Origin: Chionis minor
Lineage: Eukaryota > Chordata > Aves > Charadriiformes > Chionididae
Reading direction: 5' to 3'
Length of the DNA stretch: 64,000 nucleotides
NCBI GenBank assembly: GCA_013398295.1
Contig: VZSF01006565.1
Coordinates: 167,153-231,152 of the forward strand
The notes under the pieces were generated by a model, which was not told where the DNA came from, ran no database searches, and worked only from the letters and a program-made list of their open reading frames with translations. Numbering within the stretch: position 1 is the stretch's first letter; every line of letters begins with the position of its first letter. Of the stretch, positions 1 to 11,954 are shown piece after piece. The translations under genes were made by a program, and so were the position numbers.

Positions 1-30
<30 letters not shown>
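1..30. repeat. A30 homopolymer at window edge
   Basis: Thirty A at the very start. What lies to the left is unknown, so it could be a simple repeat or the tail of a retroposed sequence. Confidence 0.9.
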
Positions 31-35
<5 letters not shown>

Positions 36-1945
36 AAAAACCAAACACCACATAAAAGTTTCAAAATATAACCGAGACCAAACACAGTGGGAGAGTTTAA
101 AAAACTCACATAAAATAGGTCCCATTTCAACCTATGCAGAATAAATAATAGTTCTAGGTCCCCGTCTGGGGACTTGGATTCATCCAAGATATAAATCTGA
201 GTAGAAGTCAGCACTCTGTTTATAAAAATCAGAAAGAGATGAAAGCAATTAAACATAAAATGTGGCATTTTGGGTCTCTTTTAAGAGCCAGGAGGAGGGG
301 AAAAAAAAAACCCCACGGATTATTTTCAAAACATTTGAAATCCTATAGAAATAGTGAAACATTACATTGTGGTATTCTAAAGTAATATCTCTTGTTTATA
401 ACCATATAAATTTAGTCCCCTGGCACTACTGGGCTTATATAATAGAAGAGAGTTATTTTAACAGCGCCCCGTTAAAAAAAGAAGCAACTCGTTTTCAACT
501 CATTTTCTCCAGTGGGAGGGATGTGTGGCCTCATGTGAGAAAGGGAACATGCCTAAGTTATTACTGTAGGAAAGCAATCTGTCAAAGCCTGGTCGTTTTG
601 GCATGGTGAATACTACTGGTGAGATCAGAGAGTCAGATCCTGCTCGCAATTACTGCTGAAGGACCTTGGATACAGGCAGCCTGCTATCAATTATTCCCCT
701 GGCCTCAGCCACTTGGACTTGTCAAGTTCTCAGTGTCTTCTGTTTTGTAACAGGACGAAAAAGGGCTCCCATGATGGGTTCTTGGAAGTTTCTCACACGT
801 TGTGTCACTCCAAAGTGTCATTAACAATTCAATTAAAATTTCACAGCGCATGTTAGCATATTCAGGTTTTTGTCAGCTAAAATCAGGTCCAAGACAGATA
901 AAGCAGGTTCTGTCTCAAAATCTTGACTTTTAAAAGTTACGCTTTCATATGTAGATTATCAAACATGACACTGCCTGCCACCTCAGTGAAACAGTGTGTT
1001 TGATGTCCCCACTCTACTAATAGTACAAAGAAAAAATTGTTTAACTAGAAAACAGAACAGCAACATCACTTGTGAGACGTAACTCCTTGCACCATTTGTT
1101 TAGTTTGGTATAACAGCAATTTTACGTCTTCTCTATAAAGTCTCACCAGTCTATTTCTGAAGTTGATTTTATTTTTAGAAACCCTTAAGTGTTAGATTAC
1201 ACTTTTTGTTTTATTAGTTTGCTTTCCTGTGTGGGATTTTCTTGAAAGATTAGCTCCAGATGTAAAGTGTGAATGGAAATTAAATTAATCTAAAAGGTAT
1301 ATTACACATGAGTTTTACTAGATATGGCCGCAAAAAGAAGACATACTCTTCATTCACACAGTGGATTCATAGTTCATGGGCCCCTCTGTAATTTTTCTTC
1401 AATTATACAATGTAAAAAAAATTTAACGTCTTAGGGTTTTCAGTAAAATTGGAAAGAAGGTTCAGTCTTAAGCCTTCTAAGGCAGCTTTTTCTCTAAACC
1501 ATCAATAGGTTTAGTCATGCAAGGAGAAGATTCTTTAAACTTACCAAAGACTTTGTTTAAAGCCCAAGAAAATGTGGACTGTCAGCATCCTTTGTGTTGT
1601 TTTGCAGCTTAAACCCATTCCCCAGTACACTGGTGACCCTCTAGCCCAATTCTCTAGTTTCTCTCTGACATCAAACTCAGGATTATTGTTAGATTTTCTT
1701 CTAGGCAAAAAAAAAAGGAGATTAGAAGCCCAGCTGCAACAGCTGACTGAAAGGAAAGGGGGCAGAAAAACTACAGAAAGAGATATAAAAATTTTAACCA
1801 CCATATTACCAGAATAATTTTCTTCCACGCGCCAACTAACAGCTTTGACCGTCATCCCCATGGCTTGAGAAGCAAAGGCTGCAAGAAATGGGGGCACTTC
1901 CCCTCACAGTGTCAAAACAGGAGTTGACAGTTCAAGGCAAAAATG

Positions 1946-1959
1946 ATTTGCATGTAAAT
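1946..1959. promoter_or_regulatory. POU/octamer-like dyad
   Basis: ATTTGCATGTAAAT combines an octamer (ATTTGCAT) with an overlapping octamer variant (ATGTAAAT) in opposite direction, the arrangement POU-domain dimers can bind. The surrounding 1906-2050 is complex non-coding sequence. Binding is inference. Confidence 0.3.
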
Positions 1960-4932
1960 CCTGATCAAAAGCAAGCTCGCACCCTGAAGTTGTCAAGTTT
2001 TGCTACCAGTTTGACACTTAAATGGGCTATAGCAAAACTTGATTTAAACTGAGGAGAAAAAAAACATGGCAACTCAATTACCCCCTTGCAGATCAGATCT
2101 GGCAGTTCAGGTCAAACTTTTCACCCTGCCATTTCTCAATACCTGATGCCTTAAACAAACAATATGTATTCCTCCTGCAATCCTAGATGAAAATACATTT
2201 CCCATGGCTCCCTACTGTGCCTTTAAAAGTGAATGAAAAAAAATAAAGGTTTAAAAATATTGCGTGAAGTCTTTTTTTTCCTTTTTTTAAATCATCTCCC
2301 GATTGAAGTAGCTTAAATTAGCCAGGAGGAAAAATTCTCTTATGCAAATATATTTGCCTTAGAGAGATGTCTAATGTATATTGTCTTCTAGAAAAATTCA
2401 TTTGCTTTTGAAAAAATCCTGTCCCATTAAACAAGTGAAGCCGTACTTCATTGAAATCACGTTTGTCTGTAGCATCACAGAGAACTACTTTCATCTGCCC
2501 AAAGGATATTAAAAAAAAAATTTGTAGTGTGAAATTTTATGAAAATCAGAGAAAGATTTATATGTTTCAGTCAATTTGTACAGTGACAAGGAATGCTCCA
2601 GAGCGTTATAGAAATTAAAGGCAAAGATTTTCTAGGATCTAATTCTTAGAGCGGTTCCATCCTTCATCCAGTCTGTTCATGCAACTCCTTCTTAACAGGT
2701 TTCTGTAGCAGCTCTCAACAGCTTTATCACCTGCTGCTGATTTGCTTTGTGTCCCCCGACTGGTTCCCCTTTGAGTAGCAAACCAGACCGTCCACCTCAG
2801 CTATTTTCGAAATAACTCTGCTCTGTTCATTGCCATTAACGTGAGATATCGGAGATACACTTCACACACTGCTTTACAGGCAAAAATAATCAACAAGAGA
2901 GAGACCAGTGGATTGCCTAGAGATCACTTAGATTCTTTAAAGCATTAGAAGTCCTTAACGAGATCCTGTCTTTCGCAAAAATTCATTCATTTTACTAGCA
3001 CAAATTAGGTGAATTGCAAAAACATATTCACCACACTATCACAAACCTTCCAAAACTGAAGCTTGTAAGCACAGACTCACTCAGCCTCTCCATCCCAGCT
3101 GTGGGGTTGATTTCAGTGACAATGGGAAAAGCGTATAAAATACCAAAATGCCTTCTATATGCTGGGGTGAAAACACTGTCCGTACACATGGTCGTGTCAC
3201 AGCTGATCCTCCTTCCTCAAGTACTCGGATCTCCCTACACCCCAACCACATCCTGTGCGCCGCCGGACCAAAGCGACAAAATCTGACCTCCTACTTTAAG
3301 CAACAGGAACACTCTGGGCCAAGTTTTTGTAATACTGTACTTTCAATTTGTCTAATTACTATAGCTGTCCAAACAATAAAGTTTCAACCTGGCCATTTCA
3401 TAAGCAAACCTAGTACATGGCTATGCAAAATTTAGCAAATTCCATTGCTTGCACCACAAAGAACCAGAAACCTGGAGAATGTTTTGGCAAAGACACTGCA
3501 CACAAAAAGAGCAAGTGTATTACTTACTACGGGCCACTAAGTTCATTAGTACTACATTTCTAAATAAACCATATATTCAAATAGCAGTTGGCACAGCTGA
3601 CTCCAATGCTAACACTCATTTCCTTCTATGTCAAGTTTACCACTAAAAAAGTGAGAAAAAAATAGTAGTAAGAAGATTCATTTTAGGACTGCGCTCTATT
3701 ATTTTCATGACAGGCCAGTATAAGAATCGGACACAATACAGTTTTTTGCATTTTACTCCAGAGACAAAAAATATTCAAAGTTACTGTTTACAAACAAACT
3801 GATATTTTTGTATGTTACTATGAATGGCTCTGACCTTAACACAATATGCATGAAAGACTTTAAAGCTTCATTTGGTCAGGAAGCTAGCAAGTATTTACAG
3901 CATTATCGCTTAGATTGCAACAAAAAAATCTTTGCTGCGAAGAGTTTACAAGTTGTACAAGACATTGTCAAAACAATGGCCTGCTACAACAGCGACAATT
4001 TTACACACTCCCAGGAGTAAGTGCAGAAATTATTTCAGGAGAATTTGAAATGGTGCCATTTTTCTTTCTACAAGTCTACTTCAGACTACCTCAGAAATCA
4101 AAATTAGTTCTTCAGTGAATCAAGCTGAAGTATTCAAAATAAAGTTACCTGAAAAGTTTGGTCTCAGATTTTAATCTCAGTTAAGTAATGCTATCATCAC
4201 TTGCCCTCATCTTTCCTTCTCTAGTTGTAATAAAACCTTGAAAACCTCATGAATGCACTCTAAAACAAATCGAAATTATAAAAGTCTAACTAAACTGCTA
4301 CCTCATTATGACCGCAAAACCAAAAACCAAAACAAAACAACTTTCTTCCAAAAAACGCTAGGGAATCTTGGGTGTAACATTAAGTCATTCAGAATCCACA
4401 GACTGCAAGTAACTGATTTGGCTTAAAATCTGCCTACACTTGAATTTCGCAGCAACTACTCTGACTTCCACACCTGAAAAGCTGGGGGTTTGGTTTTTTC
4501 AATCATTTCCGTTTAAATATCGTCGTGCATAAATCTGAGGTAAAGCACCCTCTGCCCCAGTGATGGTACGTGAGCCTCCTCCAAGCAGCACAATGCTCCC
4601 TCCCTCCCTCCTTTTTTTAATTTTTTGTTTGGTTTTGTTTGGTCGGAGTTTTTTTATAGGTTTAAAACATATAGACACAAATTATTTTTATACCTTTTTC
4701 TGCTAACACACTCACTCATTGACAAATTCAATCAACGCTGTGGAGGTACACACATTTTCATTTCCTTAAAATTCAGAGTATTTCCCTCTTGGGCCACTTC
4801 TAAAGCGAGCAACAGCAGTTTGGTTGTCCCTCCACTGAAGTGGACGCTGTAACGCTCATCCGGAAGGAAAAGGCCACACTGACACAGGGAACCGGCTCCC
4901 TTATGGCAGTTCTGGCCTGAACTAACACTTGG

Positions 4933-5223
4933 GTCAGTCTCTTCTCCCAAGGAACAAGCGACAGGACAAGAGGAAATGGCCTCAAGTTGTGCCAGGGGAG
5001 GTTTAGGTTGGATATTAGGAAAAACTTCTTTACCGAAAGGGTTATCAGGCATTGGAGCAGGCTGCCCAGGGAGGGGGGGGAATCGCCGTCCCTGGAGGTA
5101 TTTAAAAGACGGGCGGTCGTGGTGCTGAGGGACATGGGTTAGGGGTGGTTTTGGCAGTGTAGGTTATGGTTGGACTCGATGATCTTGAAGGTCTCTTCCA
5201 ACCCAAGTGATTCTCTGATTCTA
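4933..5223 (+). mobile_element. CR1 LINE 3' end, 5'-truncated
   Basis: CR1 similarity appears to start around TCAGTCTCTTCTCCCAAGGA and runs through GGCCTCAAGTTGTGCCAGGG and GGTTGGACTCGATGATCTTG to the 3' end (CCCAAGTGATTCTCTGATTCT). It is about 96% identical by eye to the copy at 41281, so they are the same young subfamily. The minus-strand ORFs here (4732-5135) are antisense reading of the repeat. No coding capacity; antisense to the inferred host gene. Confidence 0.95.
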
Positions 5224-7109
5224 AAAATAACACCACTACAATTTGCAGGGAGTAACAACAGCACAACTCTCGCTAACCCACTGAAAGCTTACAGCGGGGT
5301 GATGTCCCTGACTCCCCACCAGCTTCACAAAATCAGGAGGTCCCGAACTAGCAGGAGAAACGGGCTGGAAGTAGAGAAGTGGGAAAGGAGCTCATTAGTA
5401 TTCCATCCTTTCAAGGAAGAAGAGTGATTTTTCACCGTGCTCCACTTCCAGCCTAACACAGACGCAGTTAACACACAGGTCACCTCCTCATCACCAAGGA
5501 AAGGCAGAGTTTGGGACTCACCGGCGGATGGAAATCATGTACTTCACTGCAATCTAGTCCCGCAGAGTAATGATACGCATTCAGAGATGGGAGCTGTATG
5601 GTAAGGTAACATACTACAAGTGCGTTCTCAGAAGTTTTATACAGCTGAATTCAGCATAAATCAACAGTAACTCACCTCTTTAAAGATTAAAGCCTTCTTT
5701 ACACTGAACATACACTGCAGACACCACAGTATTGGCAGACGCCCTTACGCTAACCTAACAAAAAGAGTGTCATTCTACCCTAGGGAGTTCAGATTTTAAG
5801 TGTTATAGATTTTATTTTCAATACTTTGATATGAAAGTGAAACTGAGATTTGCACAGCTATTACACTATGTTTAGTTTGAAGCACATGGAATAAGAAAGA
5901 AGGCAAGACACGCTATTGCCCAGTCCCCACAGTGCACAGGATACTAGTGGAGCAGCACTAACAAGAAACACTTTTCCTAGCTTAAACCACCTGTTCGGTT
6001 TCCACAGACAAATGCTCCTATCATAAGACAACAGTCCATCCCCAATGAGGTCATGACTATTAGAGTTTTCATTTAAATTTTACAAATGTACTGCCGTAGA
6101 TGTTTAAAATGTGCACTGTATCATTCCACAATAAATCAGTCTGACAGCTTTATGAATTTTCAAAAAGGGAAAAAAAAAAAAAAATCGCCTCTATGAAGTT
6201 CAAAATGTCAGAAAAGGAAAAGCTCTACAAACAGTGCCAACATTTTTTTGAAAAAAGCACACGGACTTGGCTCAGGGAATTGTCTGCTACCATCGATCAA
6301 TAAACACAGAGCCTTCCTTCTCCCTCCGTTCACCAGGGAGCATTCCAGTGGGCACCCACACAGCCCCGGCCTGCGGAAAGGGAGCCTTGCCCAGCCTGCC
6401 CCCCACCACTTTTTTTGGTTTTTTTATGCCCGAAGATTACTTAAGATCTCACTGACCATAAGTACATTTTGTTTCTTCAAGGCTCAGAGAGTCTAGGTTA
6501 CACTCTCTGTTATAACCCTTATAAATTCAAAGGTCCCCCTATTTCTGCTCAGAGCTAAATCAGATTTACAACAACTGTCAAAGCACAGGATGACAGATAA
6601 ATTAATCTTCCCTTCATGAGTTTACATCCGAGGCATCTGGGCTGCTGATCTGGCCCTAACAAGCGCAGGGTCTCTACAAGCTGTCGTTTAAAGCTGATGC
6701 TTTCATGACTGGAGATGAATTATTCTGTCACGAGAATCTATTTATTCAGGAGTTAGAAGGTGGGGTTTTGGCTGCAGGATAGGGTGATTTCATGGGTTAA
6801 GGTCCCCTTGAAGCATCTGTTTAAATCTTGTCCTGGAGCTGACTTGGAATTTTTAGGACATTTACAGAACAGGGAAGAACCTTTTTCTTCCACAAAGTTA
6901 TGTTTTCCTGAAGCCTGCCGCTAGTAAAGAATCATTCTCTCCATACAGCCCCTGATTATTAATTCCCTTCCTCCACCTAAGGCTGAATATCCAGACATTA
7001 ATAAATCTGTGTTTTTAAAAAAGGCTTGATGATTCATTTCACAACATTGCCTGCCATGCAACACGCAACATTGCCTGCTATGTCATTGCTGCTCTCCATG
7101 ATCATTGAG
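5224..7109. other. Unique intronic DNA, no gene seen
   Basis: AT-rich, with an A-run at about 6170-6184. The short ORFs on the plus strand (5170-5427, 6248-6496) include CR1 sequence or lack any family resemblance. Confidence 0.45.
7030..7083. repeat. Imperfect direct duplication (CAACATTGCCTGC)
   Basis: CAACATTGCCTGCCATG and CAACATTGCCTGCTATG occur about 24 bp apart, just left of the CR1 fragment. Confidence 0.75.
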
Positions 7110-8527
7110 ACAGTCATGGAGATCAGAGGATGTCCCAGAAGACTGGAAGAAGGCAGCTAATGTCACCCCCATCTAAAAGAAGGGCTTGAAGGAGGATCCA
7201 GGAAATTACAGGCACATCAGTCTTACTTCAGTCCCTGGGACAGTTATGGAACTAATCCTCCTGGGGGCTATCACAAGTCAAATGAGACGCAATTAGGAAA
7301 AGCCAGCACAGATTCACCAAGGGCAAATCATGCTTGACCAACTTGATTGCCTTCTATGACAAAGTAGCCTGCCCGGTTGATGAGGGGCGAGTGGTAGACA
7401 CTGTCTACCTGGATTTCTCCAAGGCTTCTGACACAGTTCCCCACAGCCTTCTCCTAGAAAAACGGGTGTGTTACAGTCTAGACAAGCGGTCTGTGCGGTG
7501 GGTGAGGAACTGGCTGACAGGCTGTGCCCAGAGTGCGGTGGTAAATAGCTCTTTTTCAAACCAGCAACCTCTCACAAGCAGGGTGTCCCCCAGATCGATC
7601 GTGGGCTCAGCATTCAGAAGTGATTTGGATGATGGCATCAAATGTGGCCAGATCAAGTTTGCTGATGACACCAAACTGAGTGGGGAAGTGGCGGCTTTGG
7701 TAGGGAGAGCCACCCTGCAGGAAGACCTGGATAGACTGGAAGCACGGGCTAACAAGAGCCTTATGAAGTTCAACAGGGACAAGTGTAAGGTCTAGCACCT
7801 GGGAAAACATAATCCAGGAGTGCAGCACAGGGATCTACGTGTCCAGAGAGCAGCTCTGTGGAAAGGCACCTGGGGGTGCTGGTGGACAATAAGCTCAATA
7901 TCAGTGAAAAACGTGCTGCTGTGGCAAAGAATGCTGACAGGATGCTGGGTTGTGTCAACAAGGACATCACCAGCACAGATAAAGAAGTCATTATTCCTTG
8001 CTACTCAGTGCTTGTCAGGCCACACCTGGAATGCTGTGTTCAGTTTTGGTCTTCAATATACAAAAGAGAGATGAACAGGCTGGAGAGGGCCCAGAGAAGG
8101 GCCACCAAGATGATCAGAGGACTGGGACGCCTGCCAAATGAAGAAAGGCTCAGAGAATTGGGTTTGTTCAGCCTTGAGAAAAGAAGGCTCGGGGGAGACT
8201 TTTTCCCATGTTACAGTATTTAAAGGGTGGCTGGAAAGAAGATGAGGACTCCCTTTTTACAAGGAGTCACATGGAAAAGATGAGGGGTGATGGTTACAAG
8301 TTACTCCTGGGGTGATTCCGATTGGACACAAGAAGAAAATTTTTCACGATGAGAGTAATCAGCCTTTGGAATCATCTCCCCGGGGAAGTGGTGGCTTCCC
8401 CATCACTGGATACTGTTAAGAGTCATCTGGACAGGGTGCTGGGCCATCTTGTCTAGACTGTGCTTTTGCCAAGAAAGGTTGGACCAGGTGATCCTTGAGG
8501 TCCCTTCCAGCCTGGGACTCTATGACA
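7110..8527 (+). mobile_element. CR1 LINE fragment with broken reverse transcriptase
   Basis: Encodes decayed CR1 ORF2. From about 7115 the frame reads SEDVPEDWKKAANVTPI, then NYRHISLTSVPGTVMELI (with stops), then FTKGKSCLTNLIAFYD. A clean open part (7334-7795) holds VYLDFSKASDTVPHSLLLEK and the catalytic FADDTKL (FADD at 7658-7669). A TAG at about 7793 and a frame change follow. The second part (about 7858-8223) gives LGVLVDNKLNISEKRAAVAK and VRPHLECCVQFWSSIYKRE and ends in a deletion-shifted stop. The 3' end GGTTGGACCAGGTGATCCTT then CTTCCAGCCTGGGACTCTATGACA shows a different, older CR1 subfamily than the neighbouring short copies. Not functional; antisense to the inferred host gene. Confidence 0.93.
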
Positions 8528-11500
8528 CGACAGCTTGCTGCAACGCGCCGGGACGTTTTCCTGCAGGGAAAGGCATGGTTCGGTGAAGGAGCCAGGAAAC
8601 CCTGGCTCTACCTGTGGGAATGAGACACGCTTCAGGCCCAGCTGCTAGACACTGACGCAGCAGAAACAATGACAGTCCTTGAGCAAAGCAGCCAGGGAGA
8701 AGAAGTTTTCATGTGTTCCAGCTCAGGTCAGCAACCTGCGGGGAAAATGAGGCCATCAAGAGATCAATTGAGGATCTATAAACTAAACAAGAGCATAAGC
8801 TACTGAATACTGCGAGACATTGACTGACAAGCTTCAGTCCAATGTAAAAGACAAATTCCACAGTCGATCTTCTGTGTGTTTAATCAGTTCACTCAATAGT
8901 TACAGAGATGCCTATGCAATAGTATCTGATCATTATCTGACTGGTCTTCACCATTCAAATGTGGAACCCCACACGGGGGATTTCAGAGACGCGATGGGCT
9001 TGGCCTCTTAAATACCCAAATAGCCGGGGTTCAATGACACGTTCCTCAGTCCGGCTAAGGGCATGGATCCAAGCCAGGCTATCATCAGGTTGGTAAATGA
9101 AGCCATTAAGTGGTAAAAGAAAAGAATCAATATATGAAATAGTTTGATATCTATCTAGGTTTCAGAATAATTTTGGGTAATACGATGTTGTAAGAACAGG
9201 AAAAATGAATACATTTAAAGAAAAAAATTAGTAATGCTTTTGCACCAAAGTAGCAGTAAGAAATAATTTGGGTGGGAAGAATGATAAACTAAAATAACTT
9301 TCCTTTTCAAGGAATCATTTTCAAGAGCTTCAAAGTAATAAAGAAAAATTTAACTCTCTTCTCAGTAGATAAGCCAGTCACAGGCAAGAAAGAACTGGTT
9401 TTCAGCAAGCCCTGAGAGGTGGCATTAGAATGCTAACATGGAAATGGAGGCAATCTAAAAGAAACTCAGTTTTATATATTTGGTATTTGATTTGTCACTT
9501 TCTCTGTGCTCCTTTCTACAGCATGAGCCTACTTTACACAAGCTTTTATTTTTAGGGTGACAATACCCTTTTGGCTATATTCTCTTTTATGCATACATTC
9601 ATCATTAAAATGTCACTAATGCTCTTTTATTATTCCAAAAATAGAATATTCTTTAAAAGGCTTGAACAACATGCCCAGAAGTTGATCTATGTTAAAACTA
9701 CCACTCTTCCAAGAAGACATCTAGTCTTCTTTTTTAAGTTGTCATTATCAGCCATGAAACCTGCAGGCAAGCCCACACTCACATTGAAATTTCCGTAACA
9801 CTTGCACCCTCCCCTGCGCAATGTTTTCGGAAACCTCCCTTCTGTCTTTTTAGGGGATACCAGGGGCGTGGGAGAGTGAATTCCACAGAATATGAAAGTA
9901 ACAAAACGCAAACATTGCAGAGACCAGATCTCTTACTTAGGCTACAACTATTTTAACCACCAGACAATTTTAAAACATTTAAAATACAAAATGCAAATGT
10001 ATGTTTACAACAGAATTCCTTTTCTACTAACCGCCACTTGCAGTTCCCATTGACCTAAAGCATCCCATCTCACTATCCAAATCCCATTTGTATTTTCAGT
10101 GCTAGGAATTCAGTCATCCCATATGTCTGGTTTTCAGTTATTGCTTCAAGAGAGATTTCGGCAAAACTCTGCACAGCAGCAGGACAAAACATTTTGAAAA
10201 CCTCTCTTCCGTTTATAGACATTGTAACTGCTTTCTGAGGCGTTAATTAAAACTTTAGCACTCGGGTGCTGTAAAATTGATCAACTTACCTTTGCAAAAA
10301 GGAGTCTCATGCCACTCAAGCCAGACATCTAAATTTAGTTTGCCTCCGAATGCATTAGACAAAACATTTTGTTCTTCTGGAGGTTTAAATATAAGCCAAC
10401 AGAAAAATGAAAAGCATCATTCCTTTAGGATTAGCATCACTACAAGTTAACACTTAAAAACCCACAAAATACAGTAAGCGGATCTTAGCAAAAACATGCA
10501 TCTACCTGATTATTTTTAATATAACTTCTACTAAGCACAGCCAACTAATGCAAGATCTATAAGATGTTAAGGAAAGAGAGATCAGTCTGCAGTATTTATG
10601 ACTTGAGTCATTCTTTCTCAAAACAACAGATGAAATAAAATGTATGACATTCCCAAAGAGGGAGTTTCTACTGTAATTCATCTTAAAATGCAATGTTCTG
10701 TCATCTCCAGTAACACTTACTGAAAGCAACCATCAATACTTTTTGTCAAAAACCTGCACTCTGTGTAAAATGTTCCATCAATCTCTATTTACATAAAACA
10801 AAAAACTTTCAGTGTGGTTCTAAAGCAGAACCATTCAGATTCTCTGTCTTCCATTTTCATGCTCTGTTGAAAAATTATTTTGACTGACACAAAAAAACCC
10901 CATGCCTAACAATTTATGGTAAGGGATTTTTCTTTTTTTTTAAATGTAAAGCAAAACCACATAGACTTGTTCTTTTCTATTGATCAGCTAAGCAAAATAA
11001 AGCTTTTTTTTTTATACTTTGAACCATATCCAGATTTCCTTCTATGTATAAACAGTCTAAATAGTCTAACTTAATAATTGGTGAACGGTTTTGCAAAGTA
11101 AGCAATTTAATATAGTTCACTTAATCATGCCCGTGTATCCCATATGCTTTTCCAGACATATAAAAAGCACTCAGAGTCACCATCCTGTAATTTTACTCAC
11201 ATGACCAGTACCATAAATTTCAATCAGAACTAAATCGCAGGGAAAAGAATATATATGTATTCAATGCTTTGGGGTTTAGGGGCATAGTTTTCTAATCCTC
11301 ATATTGCATTCACAGTGTTTCTAAGCTATTAGGCACTAGCAGATCAATACTCAAACAGTTGTTGTTAAAAAGCACGGAGGAAAACTATAGCAGAAATATT
11401 CAGCCACAAAGCAGTCCGTCATTTTCCAAGTACCAAGTCCGCAGTCCTGCTACTGGCCACATCCAGAAATGAACTAGTTGACGTGGAAAGGGGAGTGGGG

Positions 11501-11816
11501 ACTGTTTTCCAAATCCTTTCCTCTAGAGCTTCCTCTAGAAGAGAAGTGTTCTTCTGCTTTGTCACCTTCTCAAGGGAAGCTGTGCGCCGCCCTATGTAAT
11601 TTAGCCACGTCTTTAGGCTGGGAGGAAACGAGACTGGGAGCGGCGATGGATGGAGCGGAGCAGAGCTGCCATGGACAGACCGCCCAAAGCCAGGTGCTCC
11701 TGGCCTCCAGGAGAGCAGGACAGCATGGGACAGGGCAGGACCGCCGTCCTCCCACGGCCCAGAACCAGACTTCCTGAAACAACTGGAGGTATATTAACTG
11801 GCGGTATTACATGAAA
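8528..11816. other. Unique intronic DNA, GC-richer near its right end
   Basis: Mostly AT-rich. The last 300 bp (about 11480-11780) are GC-richer and carry overlapping short ORFs on both strands with no recognisable family. They end beside the CR1 insertion. Confidence 0.45.
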
Positions 11817-11954
11817 TCCTGGAGGTATTTAAAAGACAGGTGGACGTGGTGTTAAGGGACATGGTTTAGTGGTGGTTTTGGTAGTGTAGGTTATGGTTGG
11901 ACTCGATGATCTTGAAGGTCTCTTCCAACCCAAGTGATTCTATGATTCTATGAA
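11817..11954 (+). mobile_element. CR1 LINE 3' end, very short
   Basis: Starts within the CR1 3' region at TCCTGGAGGTATTTAAAAGA and continues through GGTTGGACTCGATGATCTTG to an ATTCTATGATTCTATGA tail. Only about 138 bp remain, a strong 5' truncation. It matches the tails at 4933 and 41281 closely. Antisense to the inferred host gene; non-coding. Confidence 0.93.

Larger units (their letters stand above)
1..4932. other. Unique intronic DNA, starts with A30
   Basis: Begins with a run of 30 A followed by unique AT-rich sequence. No exon, RNA gene or transposable element was recognised. A pyrimidine-rich patch (CTCCCTCCCTCC then T-run) lies at about 4597-4625. ORFs are short chance products. Confidence 0.5.

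Noticed and set aside
4732..5135. Two minus-strand ORFs of 106 and 111 residues
   Set aside because: They are largely antisense translation of the CR1 3' end; a similar ORF appears over the related copy at 41244-41438.
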